The position numbers were made by a program, and so were the translations under genes. Positions 1 to 10,435 of a DNA stretch of 64,000 nucleotides are shown piece by piece. How positions within the stretch are numbered: position 1 is the first letter of the stretch; every line of letters starts with the position of its first letter. Under the pieces are notes generated by a model, which was not told the origin of the DNA, made no database searches, and worked only from the letters and a program-made list of their open reading frames with translations. The stretch comes from Arcticibacterium luteifluviistationis (GTDB lineage Bacteria; Bacteroidota; Bacteroidia; Cytophagales; Spirosomataceae). Where the stretch lies: assembly GCF_003258705.1 (NCBI RefSeq), contig NZ_CP029480.1, forward strand, positions 434,001 to 498,000, in the 5' to 3' direction.

Positions 1-27
1 ATAGCTTAAAAAAAACTAACCATAACC

Positions 28-2088
28 ATGGATGCTAAATCAGATTTAGAGAATATCCTTGACGAAAAATCAAAAGAAATACGCCTTCTAAAAAAAGAAC
101 TGGAAATAGAAGCCGCCTTAGAACTAGTTCGTGGCCGAACCATGGCAATGCAGAAAACTAATGAACTGCTAGAGGTTGGCGAATTATTCTATAGACAACT
201 CGCCAACCTAGGTATTCATAGCATGACCAGCGGATATACCTTGATAGATGAAAAAGGTAAAATGGACTGGCAATATATGGTGAGCCCAGAAAACGGAAGC
301 ATTTATCCCGAGCCTTTAGGTATGCCACGTGATGAAACTTGGGTGATGCGTTCCCTTACAGAAAGTTGGAAAAAGCAAGAGCCTTTCCATGTGACGGCTT
401 TGGATGCGGAGCAGACCATCATTCATCAAACCTACATAGCCGAAAACACCCAAAATTTCAAATTCACGGCTGCCGAGCTTATTTCTTTCTCTCCCAAAAA
501 CTTGGTGATTCATAGCTTTAATTTTAAAGAAGGCTACATTTTGATGATTGGTGGAGACCGACTTTCCTCCAAACAAATTGAAATAATAATTCGATTTACA
601 AAAGTTTTTGAAATGACTTACCAACGTTTCTTAGACCTCCAAAAAGCAGAGGAACAGGCTAGAGAGGCTCAGATAGAAGCAGCTTTGGAAAGGGTTAGAA
701 GTAAGTCAATGGGCATGCGTAAAAGTGAAGAATTGGCAGACCTCTCCATGGAATTGGCGAAACAGGTTCAGCTATTTGGGCTGGAAAGTTGGTTTTGTGC
801 CTTTAATATTTATGACGATGACCCCAGAGGATCTATTGAGTGGGGAAGCAATGGGCAAAGTACTTTTCCTAAATATCGCACGCCACTAGAAGGCATATTT
901 TTAAAGTATTATGAAGCGGGACTAAGGGGTGAAGAATTACTGGTAAATGAAATAGGGGAAAAAGAATGTGCGACCCATTATGAGTATTTATGTAGCCTAC
1001 CTGGAGTGGGTGAAACTTTGCTTCAGATGAAAGCCAAAGGCATCCCTTTTCCTAAATCTCAAATCGACCATGTGGCCTACTTTAAATATGGGTATGTCCT
1101 TTTTATTACCTACGAGCCTGCCCTTGAAGCACATGATATTTTCAGACGCTTCGCCAAAGTTTTTGAGCAAACTTATACTCGTTTTCTGGACTTACAAAAG
1201 GCAGAGGTACAGGCTTTAAGAGCAGAAAAAGATTTAGTCATAATAAAAAAAGCTAGAAAAGTAGCTGAAGATGCACTTTCAGACCTCAAAGCCACTCAAA
1301 CCCAACTCATCCAATCAGAAAAAATGGCAAGCCTAGGAGAGTTAACCGCAGGTATAGCACATGAGATTCAAAACCCTTTAAACTTTGTAAATAATTTCTC
1401 AGAGGTGAGCGAGGAACTCGTAAGAGAGATTATAGAAGAAAGACTCAAGACAAAAGACGAACGAGATGAGGCATTGGAAAATGAAATTCTATCGGATATA
1501 GAACAAAACCTACAAAAGATTAACCATCACGGAAACCGTGCCAGTAGCATTGTAAAAGGCATGTTGGAGCATTCCAGAACTAGCTCTGGTCAAAAGGAAC
1601 TGACGGATATCAATTCTTTAACGGATGAATATTTAAGGCTGGCCTACCACGGCCTAAGAGCTAAAGACAAAGGATTTAACGCAGATTTCAAAACTGATTT
1701 TGAGCCTACGCTACCCAAAATTCAAGTAATCCCTCAAGATATAGGTCGAGTACTCTTGAATTTGATTAATAATGCCTTTCAAGCTGTAGATGAACAATCA
1801 AAAAAAGGAATAGAAGGCTATAAGCCAACTGTTTACTTAAAAACAAAGCTCACAGCCCAAAGCCAACTTCTAATAGCCATCACCGACAACGGCCCAGGAG
1901 TCCCGCCAGAAATTAAAGACAAAATATTCCAGCCCTTTTTCACCACCAAAGACACAGGAAAAGGCACAGGATTAGGACTTAGTTTGGCTTATGATATTGT
2001 GAAGGGGCATGGTGGGGAAATTAAAGTAGAGTCTGTGGTAGGACAAGGATGTGAATTTAGAATTGAAATACCTATAAAAGCCCTTTAG
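28..2088 (+). CDS. Soluble sensor histidine kinase with duplicated N-terminal sensor domain
   Basis: This is a two-component sensor kinase that would autophosphorylate and pass the phosphate to a response regulator. Two tandem copies of one domain of about 185 residues fill the N-terminal 400 residues. Each opens with an EAALExVR signature (near residues 29 and 217) and closes with a TYxRFLDLQKAE coiled segment. A short coiled coil leads to the HisKA domain, with phospho-acceptor His445 in AHEIQNP. The HATPase domain follows, with an N-box (LLNLINNAF), DNGPGV and a GTGLGLSL G-box. There is no signal peptide or membrane segment, so the sensor should be cytosolic. The catalytic half closely matches the kinases at 4899-8633 and 8680-10038, which suggests recent paralogy. 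The ligand is unknown. Confidence 0.93.
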   Translation: MDAKSDLENILDEKSKEIRLLKKELEIEAALELVRGRTMAMQKTNELLEVGELFYRQLANLGIHSMTSGYTLIDEKGKMDWQYMVSPENGSIYPEPLGMPRDETWVMRSLTESWKKQEPFHVTALDAEQTIIHQTYIAENTQNFKFTAAELISFSPKNLVIHSFNFKEGYILMIGGDRLSSKQIEIIIRFTKVFEMTYQRFLDLQKAEEQAREAQIEAALERVRSKSMGMRKSEELADLSMELAKQVQLFGLESWFCAFNIYDDDPRGSIEWGSNGQSTFPKYRTPLEGIFLKYYEAGLRGEELLVNEIGEKECATHYEYLCSLPGVGETLLQMKAKGIPFPKSQIDHVAYFKYGYVLFITYEPALEAHDIFRRFAKVFEQTYTRFLDLQKAEVQALRAEKDLVIIKKARKVAEDALSDLKATQTQLIQSEKMASLGELTAGIAHEIQNPLNFVNNFSEVSEELVREIIEERLKTKDERDEALENEILSDIEQNLQKINHHGNRASSIVKGMLEHSRTSSGQKELTDINSLTDEYLRLAYHGLRAKDKGFNADFKTDFEPTLPKIQVIPQDIGRVLLNLINNAFQAVDEQSKKGIEGYKPTVYLKTKLTAQSQLLIAITDNGPGVPPEIKDKIFQPFFTTKDTGKGTGLGLSLAYDIVKGHGGEIKVESVVGQGCEFRIEIPIKAL

Positions 2089-2170
2089 CTAGGATTGGTA
2101 AGAGATTTTTCAAAAACTTTGATATTAATGATTATCTTGAACAAGATAAATTAACCTATTTAGATTTAGA

Positions 2171-3514
2171 ATGAAAAAATCACGTAGAGACTTTTTGAAA
2201 AAAGGTACTGAAGGTGCCTTCTTGCTTTCTTTGGGAGGAATTTTGCCAGGTTTTTCTGCCAAGGCTTACGCTAATATTCTCGGTGCTAATGATAAGATAT
2301 TAGCTGCCAGCATGGGTGTGAATAGCCGTGGCTTAGCCGTGGCTAAAAATTTCGCCAATCAGCCGAATTCCGAGGTAATCCACATTTGTGATGTTGATGC
2401 AAGAGCATCCGAAATATGTATAGAAGCTGTGGAGAAAGTGCAAGAGAAAAGACCTTTTAATACGCCTGATTTTAGGAAGGCCCTAGAGGATAAAGATGTT
2501 GATGTTTTGATAGTGACTGCTCCAGACCATTGGCACGCACCAGCGGCCTTATTGGCATGTTCGGCAGGCAAGCATGTTTATTTGGAAAAACCATGTAGTC
2601 ATAATCCTAAAGAAGGAGAAATGCTGTTGGAATCAGCCAAAAGGCACAAACGGGTTTTACAAATGGGAAATCAGCGTAGATCTTGGCCAAATGTAGCAAT
2701 GGCAATTAAGGAACTACATAATGGTATTATTGGTAGGCCCTATTATGCTAAAACATGGTATACAAATAACCGTGACACCATTGGTATTGGAAAAAATACG
2801 GCAGTTCCTTCTTGGCTTAATTATGATCTTTGGCAAGGGCCCGCACCACGAAAACCATTTAAAGATAATTTAATACATTATAACTGGCATTGGTTTTGGC
2901 ATTGGGGAACAGGCGAAGCTCTAAACAATGGAACACACATGGTTGACTTGGCACGTTGGGGTTTGGGTGTCGATTTTCCAGTGAAAGTAAATTCTTCCGG
3001 TGGCCGATTTAGATTTCAAGATGATTGGGAAACACCAGACACCCAGATGATTTCTATTGAATTTGCCAATAAAAGCATGATAACTTGGGAAGGCCGAAGC
3101 TGTAATGGCAAATTGGATGAAGGAAATAGTGTGGGTGTAATTTTTTACGGAGAAAATGGTTCTATGCTTATTGAAAGTGGAAATGCTTATAAGATATTTG
3201 ATCTTCAAAATAAATTAGTAAAGGAAGTAAAAAACGATTTTGAGATTGATCCTAGAAATTTGCAAAATCCTTCTCAACAACTAGATGCTTTGCACATTCA
3301 AAACTTCTTTGATGGTATTAGAAAAGGGAGTCCAGTAATATCAGACATTGATGGTGGGTATAAAAGTACTCTTTTGGTTCAATTAGGAAATATATCTCAG
3401 CGAACTGGCCGCACCTTGAATATTGATAATACCAATGGGCATATTATGAATGATAAAGAGGCTTTAAAGTTTTGGTCGCGTACCTATGAATCTGGTTGGG
3501 AACCAAAGATTTAA
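2171..3514 (+). CDS. Gfo/Idh/MocA-family oxidoreductase with Tat signal
   Basis: This is a probable NAD(P)-dependent sugar or cyclitol dehydrogenase exported by the Tat system. The N-terminus carries a twin-arginine motif (SRRDFLK) followed by a hydrophobic stretch ending near Ala-Lys-Ala. The Rossmann part includes CDVDARAS. The family signature EKPCSHNP supplies the catalytic-type Lys, and a GGRFRFQDDWETPDTQ segment follows as in secreted family members. The length of 447 residues is normal for this secreted subfamily. The next gene begins 5 bases after the stop, so the two are probably co-transcribed. Family assignment is secure. The substrate cannot be read from the sequence, and some exported relatives act as glycosidases rather than dehydrogenases. 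Confidence 0.9.
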   Translation: MKKSRRDFLKKGTEGAFLLSLGGILPGFSAKAYANILGANDKILAASMGVNSRGLAVAKNFANQPNSEVIHICDVDARASEICIEAVEKVQEKRPFNTPDFRKALEDKDVDVLIVTAPDHWHAPAALLACSAGKHVYLEKPCSHNPKEGEMLLESAKRHKRVLQMGNQRRSWPNVAMAIKELHNGIIGRPYYAKTWYTNNRDTIGIGKNTAVPSWLNYDLWQGPAPRKPFKDNLIHYNWHWFWHWGTGEALNNGTHMVDLARWGLGVDFPVKVNSSGGRFRFQDDWETPDTQMISIEFANKSMITWEGRSCNGKLDEGNSVGVIFYGENGSMLIESGNAYKIFDLQNKLVKEVKNDFEIDPRNLQNPSQQLDALHIQNFFDGIRKGSPVISDIDGGYKSTLLVQLGNISQRTGRTLNIDNTNGHIMNDKEALKFWSRTYESGWEPKI

Positions 3515-3519
3515 ATTAC

Positions 3520-4638
3520 ATGGCAGCTGAAAAAGACGCTTTTATCCAGAAGAGATTGCTTTCCTTAGATGCTTTGCGTGGCTTCGATATGTTTTGGATA
3601 ATTGGCGGAGAAGCATTGATTCATGCCATGGCAAAAATCAACCCTGGTTCCATTTGGATGCCATTATCTGCTCAGTTTGAACATCCATATTGGGATGGCT
3701 TTACTGCCTACGATTTAATTTTTCCTCTGTTTATATTTTTAGCAGGGGTTTCTACCCCATTTTCAATTGGGAAAGCCTTAAAAGACGGAAAAAGTAGGCA
3801 AACGCTTTTGAGAAAAGTTTTAAAACGAGGCTTGATATTGTTTGTTTTAGGATTGATTTATAATAATGGACTGGAATTAAGACCGGTTTCAGATATACGG
3901 TTTATGAGTGTATTAGGCCGCATTGGTATAGCCTATACGCTGTCTAATATCATTTATTTATATGTCAAAGAAAAGTGGCTTTTCTACTGGTTTGCAGGCC
4001 TATTAATTGCTTATTACTTCATTCTAAAGTTCACCTCAGCTCCGGGTTTTCTTGTGGGAGATTTAACAATGGAGGGCAATTTTGCTTCCTATTTTGACCG
4101 CTCGGTTTTACCCGGTAAGCTTTCAAGAGGGATTCATGATACGGTAGGTCTTTTCAATAATATTCCTGCTATTGGAAATGCTTTGGCAGGTATCATTACG
4201 GGAATCTTATTGAAGAAAACCACTGTTAATCCAACAAGAAAAGCTGTGTATATGGCTTTAACTGGGGTAGCAGCCATTATTATTGCACAGGTTTGGAATC
4301 TAGATTTTCCAATTAATAAAAACTTGTGGTCTAGCTCTTTTGTAATGCAAACGGTTGGCTTTAGTTTAATACTTTTTGCCCTTTTTTATTACGTAATTGA
4401 TGTATTGGAATTCAAGAAATGGACTCTGTTTTTTCAGGTGATAGGAATGAATTCCATACTCATTTATGTATCGGTTAAATTTATCAATTGGGAATATACT
4501 ACCGAAGCGTTTTTTGAATGGCTCTTGGAATGGACTGGTGAGCCTTATTCACTTTTAGTTATGGCAGTTGGTGTTCTTATAGTTAAGTGGTTAGTTTTAA
4601 AACTCTTATATAACAAAAGGGTTTTCTTACGGGTTTAA
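3520..4638 (+). CDS. Multi-pass acyltransferase-like membrane protein (NagX / DUF5009 type)
   Basis: This integral membrane protein resembles the heparan-alpha-glucosaminide N-acetyltransferase family (NagX, COG4299). Family features are the opening RLLSLDALRGFDMFWII, a conserved WDGFTAYDLIFPLFIFLAGVS segment with an acidic residue in the first loop, and about ten hydrophobic helices. Such proteins are thought to move acyl groups across the membrane onto amino sugars. I chose the ATG at 3520. An upstream in-frame TTG at 3496 overlaps the preceding gene and adds a poorly conserved-looking leader. The 5-base gap to the Tat oxidoreductase suggests a two-gene sugar-related unit. The acceptor sugar is unknown. 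Confidence 0.85.
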   Translation: MAAEKDAFIQKRLLSLDALRGFDMFWIIGGEALIHAMAKINPGSIWMPLSAQFEHPYWDGFTAYDLIFPLFIFLAGVSTPFSIGKALKDGKSRQTLLRKVLKRGLILFVLGLIYNNGLELRPVSDIRFMSVLGRIGIAYTLSNIIYLYVKEKWLFYWFAGLLIAYYFILKFTSAPGFLVGDLTMEGNFASYFDRSVLPGKLSRGIHDTVGLFNNIPAIGNALAGIITGILLKKTTVNPTRKAVYMALTGVAAIIIAQVWNLDFPINKNLWSSSFVMQTVGFSLILFALFYYVIDVLEFKKWTLFFQVIGMNSILIYVSVKFINWEYTTEAFFEWLLEWTGEPYSLLVMAVGVLIVKWLVLKLLYNKRVFLRV

Positions 4639-4898
4639 CAAATCATTATTCCTATAAAAAACGGCTCAAGAGATGGGCCATGCCTGAGGTGAGTTGGCAT
4701 CTCTAGAAATTAGAAAGTCAATCCTGAAAAAAGGTTTTGCCAATATAATTTTGGCGACATCTAGATTTCCGTGAAACAATTTTTAGCCATTCACTATAAA
4801 TTAATTGAATATGGCTCCAATTACCACTCCATAAAGTTTGAATGCTATTCAGCTCTTTAAAGTGAAAATGCCCTAAATTGGACATATAATTTAATGCC
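4639..4898. other. Intergenic stretch before the propeller kinase
   Basis: I find no convincing gene in these 260 bases. An open frame on the minus strand runs through it into the start of the next gene, but its composition looks like a chance frame. I see no strong terminator after the upstream gene and no TAnnTTTG box at a sensible distance from the kinase start. Confidence 0.5.
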
Positions 4899-7800
4899 AT
4901 GAAGAAATATATGTTTATGAAATCAATGCTTTTGAGTGAAACAAGGCTCCATAAATCGCATGTAATACCCAAACTTCTTTTTTACAGTTTATTTTTGGGG
5001 TCTATTTCTCTTTCATGTGTAAATAAGAACGATGTAAGCGAGAAAACTAAATTTGATGAATTTAAAACTCCCAAAACTCATCCTTTAAAATTCTCTGAGG
5101 AAAAGCCTTTAAAGTGGAACGTAACAAACCTAGATACCCTACCAGCTCCTAAGTCTTCCTATTTCAATTTGGACAAATTACCTTCAAAGGGTTTTGAGCT
5201 TAACAGCTTTAAGCCTATAAAGAAACCAATGACCACTGTTTTATTGGATTGGGATAATATTCCTAATACTAAGATTAACTTGGATACTTTGCCTGGTAAA
5301 GCATTTATTCCTAAAATCAGCATTATAACTGAGCCTCTTTATTTTGAAGTGGGTGTTCCTATAGTTATAGACAAAGTAAGTTCTGGAATTCTAACGGTGC
5401 CAGGTTTAGAAGGTATGCAGTCTTTCAGTGCTTTTGTAGATCGTAATGGTATGAAATGGTTTGGTACAGATCGTGGTTTGGTAATGGTTGATGGCCAAAG
5501 TATTACTACATATTCATCTTTCCGAAGAGTCTCAGATATAACACAAGATAAGGCTGGTAGAATTTGGTTAGCCACTGTTTCTGATGGCATTATTGTTTTG
5601 GACATTGAAAATGGCTTACAACTCAAATATTCCTTTGATGGAAATGTGAACGATATTTTATGTGATTTTAAAGAAAACATTTGGGTGTCAATAGGGCAGG
5701 GTGACGGCAATGGATCCTTGCACAAAATAAGTTCAGACTTTAGAACAATTACAAAGATTATTTTCCCAGAAAAATTGGATGGTAAGAGTATCAGTCTAGT
5801 GGAAGATTTCTCTCATAATATATGGATTGGACAGCACCATTCTATTAGTATGTTAGATTCTAGCCGAACTAATCTTAAAACTTTTGGCTCAAAAGAAGGT
5901 CTAGAAATAGAGTATTCCATGAATCTTTACTTGGATAGTCAAGGAGATGTTTGGTTCGGTTCTTATAATAATAAGTTGAATGCCATATCTGTCAAAAACA
6001 AAACCCTTAAAAGTCTTTCATTCGAAACTAGAATGAACATGGAACTCCAAGAGGATGATAAAGGGAGACTTTGGATTATGGCTGAAGAGGGAGCAATACA
6101 TGTTTTAAATAAAAACAAAACCGAAATAATGACGATTAACTCCGAGGCTTACCTTTATGGGCAAGGATTAAGTGGTTCGATCCTAGACGAATTCGGGAAC
6201 TTATGGATTGTTAATCAAAATTATGGAATACTCATTATTGACACGAGTGTGCCGTTTACAGAGCATTTTAATGATAACCTAGGACTAGTAGATGGCAACG
6301 TATGGTCCATTTGTGAAGATTCGGAAAGTAATATTTGGATGGGAACTTACAATGGCCTTAACATATTTAATCCTAAAACTAAAAAGTTAATGGCATTCGG
6401 GGCTTCCCAAGGCTATCAGAAAGATGTTCATGAAGCTAGTAGACATACAAATACAATTCTAGAATACGAAAAAGATAAAATACTTTTAGGAGGTTCAGGA
6501 GGTTTTTACTTAATAGACAATAAAAAACATAGCATTAAAAACTATGGCAGAAACCAGGGGATTCGAAACCTAAGTAAGGCAATTCAAGACGACGAAAAGA
6601 ACATTTGGATGACTGATGGCGACACTCGTATGAGCATGTTTAATTACAAAACAAATGTGCTTAAAGTCTTGGATGAATCCATTGGTCTAACCTCCAATTC
6701 TACAATTCCAATATTTAATGACAAAAAAGGCAATATTTGGGCCGGAACTACAAGAGGAGTATATGTAATAAATCCTCAAAAAAACACATATAAAACTTTG
6801 TCAACTGCCGATGGATTGATTTCCAATGAAATAATGACAATGGAGCTCAACATAAATGGAGATATCTATGTAGCGACTACGATAGGGATTAGTATTATTA
6901 ATCCTGTTGATAAAACTATAACCAACATTGGAGAATCGGAGGGTTTGATTCCAGAAATGACTTTTGATTTGATACGTCTAGATAGTACAGTTTATGCAGG
7001 TACATTGGATGGCTTGATTGAAATCAAGAAACCTAACACTGAAAATAAAAATTGGGAGTTCAATAATTTTAATGTTCAAAACGGTATGTCCAATGTTGAT
7101 TTTAATCAGGACGTAGGTATTAGTCTTAAGAATGGAGAGCTATGGTTAGGTGTTTATGGACCGACACCCAATTTGACTGTATTTAGAAAAAAACCAGAGG
7201 CTAAAAAAATACCATTAAAAACCAATATCACAGGTTTAAATATAATGGACGAAAGAACTCAGTTTAAAAAGAACGAGAGGTTTATAACCTATTTGAGTAA
7301 AGGAGATAGCATTTGGATGCCAAATGGAAGTGACTTTTTCACGGAAAGTACCTTACCAAAAGATGAAGGCTATTTATCGGTTAATAACATAAAATGGGAT
7401 AGCACCTATGGGTATTATTCTCTACCAGCAAATTTGGTTTTACCTTACAATCAAAATGCTTTAAACTTTTCGTTTAATAATAATTCTGCAATTGGAGGTA
7501 AAAGCATAACATATAAGTACGTACTAGAGGGTGCAGATACAGAATGGCTTATAGGTGGTGCTGCCGCTAAATCAAAAAACTACTACAACTTAAAAGCCGG
7601 TAATTACACCTTTAAAGTAATTTCAAGAGATATAAATGGGATATGGTCAGAACCAGCAGAATTTTCATTTACAGTTTTACCTCCATGGTGGCAAACCTGG
7701 TGGGCATATTTGCTCTTTGGGCTGTTATTAGCAGGTTTATTAAGGATATATATAGTCTTTAGAGCTAGAAAACTTGTAAAAGAAAATAGAATCTTAGAAG

Positions 7801-8633
7801 ATAAAGTAAACCATAGAACCAAAGAACTAGAAGAATCAATTCAGAATCTCAAATCTACTCAAACCCAATTAGTCCAATCAGAAAAAATGGCAAGTTTGGG
7901 AGAGCTAACAGCCGGCATTGCTCATGAGATTCAGAATCCTCTGAACTTTGTAAATAATTTTGCGGAAGTCAGCGAAGAACTCGTGGCTGAGCTTAAAGAA
8001 GAGCTAGAAAAAGGTGATATAGAGGAAGCCAAAGCTATTTCTGATGATGTCATTCAAAATTTATCTAAGATAAGTCATCACGGTAAAAGGGCCAGTAGTA
8101 TTGTTAGAGGTATGTTAGAGCACTCTAGAACGAACCCGGGCCAGAAAGAAATGGTTAATATTAATCTACTGGCAGATGAGTATTTTAGACTTGCATATCA
8201 TGGTTTAAGAGCCAAAGACAAGAGTTTCAATGCTGAGTTAGTTTCAAAATACGATGATAGTATTAAAGAAATAAGTGTGGTGGGCCAGGATATTGGACGA
8301 GTGGTCTTAAATTTAATTAACAATGCTTTCCATGCCGTGGCTGAGAAGGCCGAAGGAACGGAAAAAGGTACTTTCAAACCTACGGTTACTGTATCTACCC
8401 ATAGCCATGATGATACTATACAAATTTCTATAAAAGACAATGGTTCCGGTATCCCCGATGCCATAAAAGACAAAATCTTCCATCCGTTTTTCACTACAAA
8501 AGAAACAGGAAAAGGAACTGGTTTGGGCTTAAGTTTGGCTTATGATATAGTGCAAGCACATGGTGGTGAATTAAAGGTTACATCAGAAACTGGAGTGGGT
8601 ACTGAATTTATTATTACATTACCAGTTGTTTAA
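4899..8633 (+). CDS. Large propeller-type sensor histidine kinase (N-terminal lipobox, Y_Y_Y, HisKA)
   Basis: This is a transmembrane sensor kinase of the type seen in polysaccharide-responsive one- and two-component systems of Bacteroidota. In order it has a signal-like stretch ending in a lipobox-like SLSC (about residue 40), a linker with repeated LDTLP-type motifs (residues 60-130), and two seven-bladed propellers with recurrent D..GN.W.GT motifs (about 170-790). A Y_Y_Y-type immunoglobulin-like domain follows (about 850-925), then one membrane helix near 930-955. HisKA has His1009 in AHEIQNP, and HATPase has DNGSGI and GTGLGLSL. There is no C-terminal receiver or AraC domain, so it is not a hybrid (HTCS) protein and must signal through a separate regulator, perhaps those at 10050-11485. 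An N-terminal lipid anchor plus an internal helix would be unusual. The lipobox may simply be part of a cleaved signal. Confidence 0.92.
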   Translation: MKKYMFMKSMLLSETRLHKSHVIPKLLFYSLFLGSISLSCVNKNDVSEKTKFDEFKTPKTHPLKFSEEKPLKWNVTNLDTLPAPKSSYFNLDKLPSKGFELNSFKPIKKPMTTVLLDWDNIPNTKINLDTLPGKAFIPKISIITEPLYFEVGVPIVIDKVSSGILTVPGLEGMQSFSAFVDRNGMKWFGTDRGLVMVDGQSITTYSSFRRVSDITQDKAGRIWLATVSDGIIVLDIENGLQLKYSFDGNVNDILCDFKENIWVSIGQGDGNGSLHKISSDFRTITKIIFPEKLDGKSISLVEDFSHNIWIGQHHSISMLDSSRTNLKTFGSKEGLEIEYSMNLYLDSQGDVWFGSYNNKLNAISVKNKTLKSLSFETRMNMELQEDDKGRLWIMAEEGAIHVLNKNKTEIMTINSEAYLYGQGLSGSILDEFGNLWIVNQNYGILIIDTSVPFTEHFNDNLGLVDGNVWSICEDSESNIWMGTYNGLNIFNPKTKKLMAFGASQGYQKDVHEASRHTNTILEYEKDKILLGGSGGFYLIDNKKHSIKNYGRNQGIRNLSKAIQDDEKNIWMTDGDTRMSMFNYKTNVLKVLDESIGLTSNSTIPIFNDKKGNIWAGTTRGVYVINPQKNTYKTLSTADGLISNEIMTMELNINGDIYVATTIGISIINPVDKTITNIGESEGLIPEMTFDLIRLDSTVYAGTLDGLIEIKKPNTENKNWEFNNFNVQNGMSNVDFNQDVGISLKNGELWLGVYGPTPNLTVFRKKPEAKKIPLKTNITGLNIMDERTQFKKNERFITYLSKGDSIWMPNGSDFFTESTLPKDEGYLSVNNIKWDSTYGYYSLPANLVLPYNQNALNFSFNNNSAIGGKSITYKYVLEGADTEWLIGGAAAKSKNYYNLKAGNYTFKVISRDINGIWSEPAEFSFTVLPPWWQTWWAYLLFGLLLAGLLRIYIVFRARKLVKENRILEDKVNHRTKELEESIQNLKSTQTQLVQSEKMASLGELTAGIAHEIQNPLNFVNNFAEVSEELVAELKEELEKGDIEEAKAISDDVIQNLSKISHHGKRASSIVRGMLEHSRTNPGQKEMVNINLLADEYFRLAYHGLRAKDKSFNAELVSKYDDSIKEISVVGQDIGRVVLNLINNAFHAVAEKAEGTEKGTFKPTVTVSTHSHDDTIQISIKDNGSGIPDAIKDKIFHPFFTTKETGKGTGLGLSLAYDIVQAHGGELKVTSETGVGTEFIITLPVV

Positions 8634-8679
8634 TGTTTAGTACCTTTTTGCATTCTTTGACAAATTTTAAGAACACATA

Positions 8680-10038
8680 ATGCTTAATTTTCTAATAATA
8701 CTTTTAGGTTCAATTTTTATAAGAAGGCGGTTTAGCTTTGCTCAAAAATTCCCAAAGCTCAATGCTTATCTAAAGATATCTTGGATAGTGGCTTTGGCTA
8801 TTTTCTTACTCCAAACTTCGTTTGAAAATATTACAGGTTTTGGCGTAAGCACTTTTGGGTATCTCATTTTAGCTTTTGTATTTTATTGTTACTGGCTAGT
8901 AAGCCAAAACCCACTCAGAGACCCTGTACTTTGGGCGGCCGTGGCTTATTTTCTTGTTAGTTTGGTTTCTGATATTTCAGAAGCAAGTGCTCCAGATTTG
9001 TATGAAACATATGACACTTACTTAAGTATAGGTGTTTTTGCTTCTTTTGTGAGTCTCATGGCATTTGGTATTGGCGTTTCAAATCAGCAAAAGGCTCTTA
9101 AAAAGGAGCAAGAAAAAAATGAAACTATTTCAAAAAAGAAGGATGAATTGGAAAAACTGGTCTCAGAAAGGACAATAGAAATTCTAGAACAAAAAGAATC
9201 ATTAGTAATAGCTCTTAATGACCTAAAAGCTACCCAATCTCAGTTAATCCAATCTGAAAAATTAGCATCATTGGGAGAATTAACCGCTGGCATAGCACAT
9301 GAAATTCAGAACCCTTTAAACTTTGTCAATAACTTTTCAGAGTTGACCAAAGAATTGGCAGAAGAGTTAGAAGAAGAAAGTGTCAAATCAGATGATAAAA
9401 GGGATATAGCACTGGAGAAGGAATTACTTCAAGATATCAAGGATAATTTGAGTAAAATATATCACCACGGAAACAGAGCTAGCAGCATTGTTAAGAGTAT
9501 GTTAGAGCATTCTAGAAGTAGTTCGGGTATTAAAGAAATGGTGGAATTGAATAAAATCTGTGACGAATATATAAGACTTTCTTATCATGGCTTAAGAGCA
9601 AAGGATAAGAGCTTTAATTCTGATTTTAAAACTATACTTGACCCTAAAGTGGAAAATTTAGAAGTAGTGCCTCAAGATTTTGGTAGAGTATTACTAAATA
9701 TTTTAAATAATGCCTTTCACGCAGTTAAATCAATGACTAAAAATAACATTGAAGGCTATAAGCCTATCGTTACTATAGCGACGGAAAAATTGAAAGATAA
9801 AATTAAAATCACTATTAAAGACAATGGGATTGGTATTTCTGAAGAGAATAAATTAAAGATATTTCAACCCTTTTTCACCACTAAACCATCAGGTGAAGGA
9901 ACAGGCTTAGGCCTATCTTTAAGCCATGATATTATTATAGCTCATGGAGGTGAAATAGAACTAAAATCGAAACCAAATGAAGGTTCCGAATTTATACTTA
10001 CGCTCCCTATTACTTTAGAGCCTATTAAATTGAATTAA
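8680..10038 (+). CDS. Membrane sensor histidine kinase
   Basis: Residues 1 to about 135 form several hydrophobic helices with almost no extracellular loops. A coiled coil and HisKA follow, with His207 in AHEIQNP, then HATPase with DNGIGI, FQPFFTTKPSG and [11 protein letters not shown]. The lack of an extracytoplasmic domain suggests that it senses a membrane state or a hydrophobic or intramembrane ligand. The catalytic core is a close paralogue of the two upstream kinases. Its stop lies 11 bases before the receiver gene at 10050, which makes that regulator its likely partner. The start ATG at 8680 is the first in the frame and gives a normal hydrophobic N-terminus. Confidence 0.93.
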   Translation: MLNFLIILLGSIFIRRRFSFAQKFPKLNAYLKISWIVALAIFLLQTSFENITGFGVSTFGYLILAFVFYCYWLVSQNPLRDPVLWAAVAYFLVSLVSDISEASAPDLYETYDTYLSIGVFASFVSLMAFGIGVSNQQKALKKEQEKNETISKKKDELEKLVSERTIEILEQKESLVIALNDLKATQSQLIQSEKLASLGELTAGIAHEIQNPLNFVNNFSELTKELAEELEEESVKSDDKRDIALEKELLQDIKDNLSKIYHHGNRASSIVKSMLEHSRSSSGIKEMVELNKICDEYIRLSYHGLRAKDKSFNSDFKTILDPKVENLEVVPQDFGRVLLNILNNAFHAVKSMTKNNIEGYKPIVTIATEKLKDKIKITIKDNGIGISEENKLKIFQPFFTTKPSGEGTGLGLSLSHDIIIAHGGEIELKSKPNEGSEFILTLPITLEPIKLN

Positions 10039-10049
10039 CTTGCACAAAC

Positions 10050-10421
10050 ATGAAAATACTGGTAGTAGACGACGAACTAGATGTAAAAGATTTATTCCTG
10101 CAAAAATTCAGAAAGGAAATCAGGAAGGGTTTAATGAGCTTTTCTTTTGCATATTCTGGTGAAAACGCCTTAGAGTACTTACAAGAGCATGATTCAGAAG
10201 CTGTATTGATATTATCTGATATTAATATGCCAGGTATGACGGGTATTGAACTCCTTAAAAATATACGTTCGAATTATCAAAAACCGCCGCCCATAGTGAT
10301 GATGATAACTGCCTATGGAGATGAAGACAATAGACAACAGGCTAAAGATTATGGTGCAGACGATTTCCTTACCAAACCATTAGACTTTTCGGAATTAAAG
10401 CTAAGACTCAATATAGAGTGA
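10050..10421 (+). CDS. Single-domain response regulator (receiver only)
   Basis: This 123-residue CheY-like receiver has the acidic pocket Asp7/Asp8, phospho-acceptor Asp57 in LSDINMPG, the Thr of MMITAYG and the Lys of TKPLDF. No output domain is present. It would act by protein contact or as a phosphate shuttle in a relay. It sits between the membrane kinase (11 bases upstream) and the receiver-cyclase gene (14 bases downstream), an arrangement that suggests one operon. It and the receiver of the next gene share the extended QKFR(K/R)(E/Q)IR segment after the acidic pocket, so they are probably duplicates. Confidence 0.93.
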   Translation: MKILVVDDELDVKDLFLQKFRKEIRKGLMSFSFAYSGENALEYLQEHDSEAVLILSDINMPGMTGIELLKNIRSNYQKPPPIVMMITAYGDEDNRQQAKDYGADDFLTKPLDFSELKLRLNIE

Positions 10422-10435
10422 AATATAAACTTTAA

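Noticed and set aside
3496-3519. TTG start for the NagX-like protein
   Set aside because: It lies inside the preceding gene and gives an eight-residue extension unlike the family. The ATG at 3520 fits.
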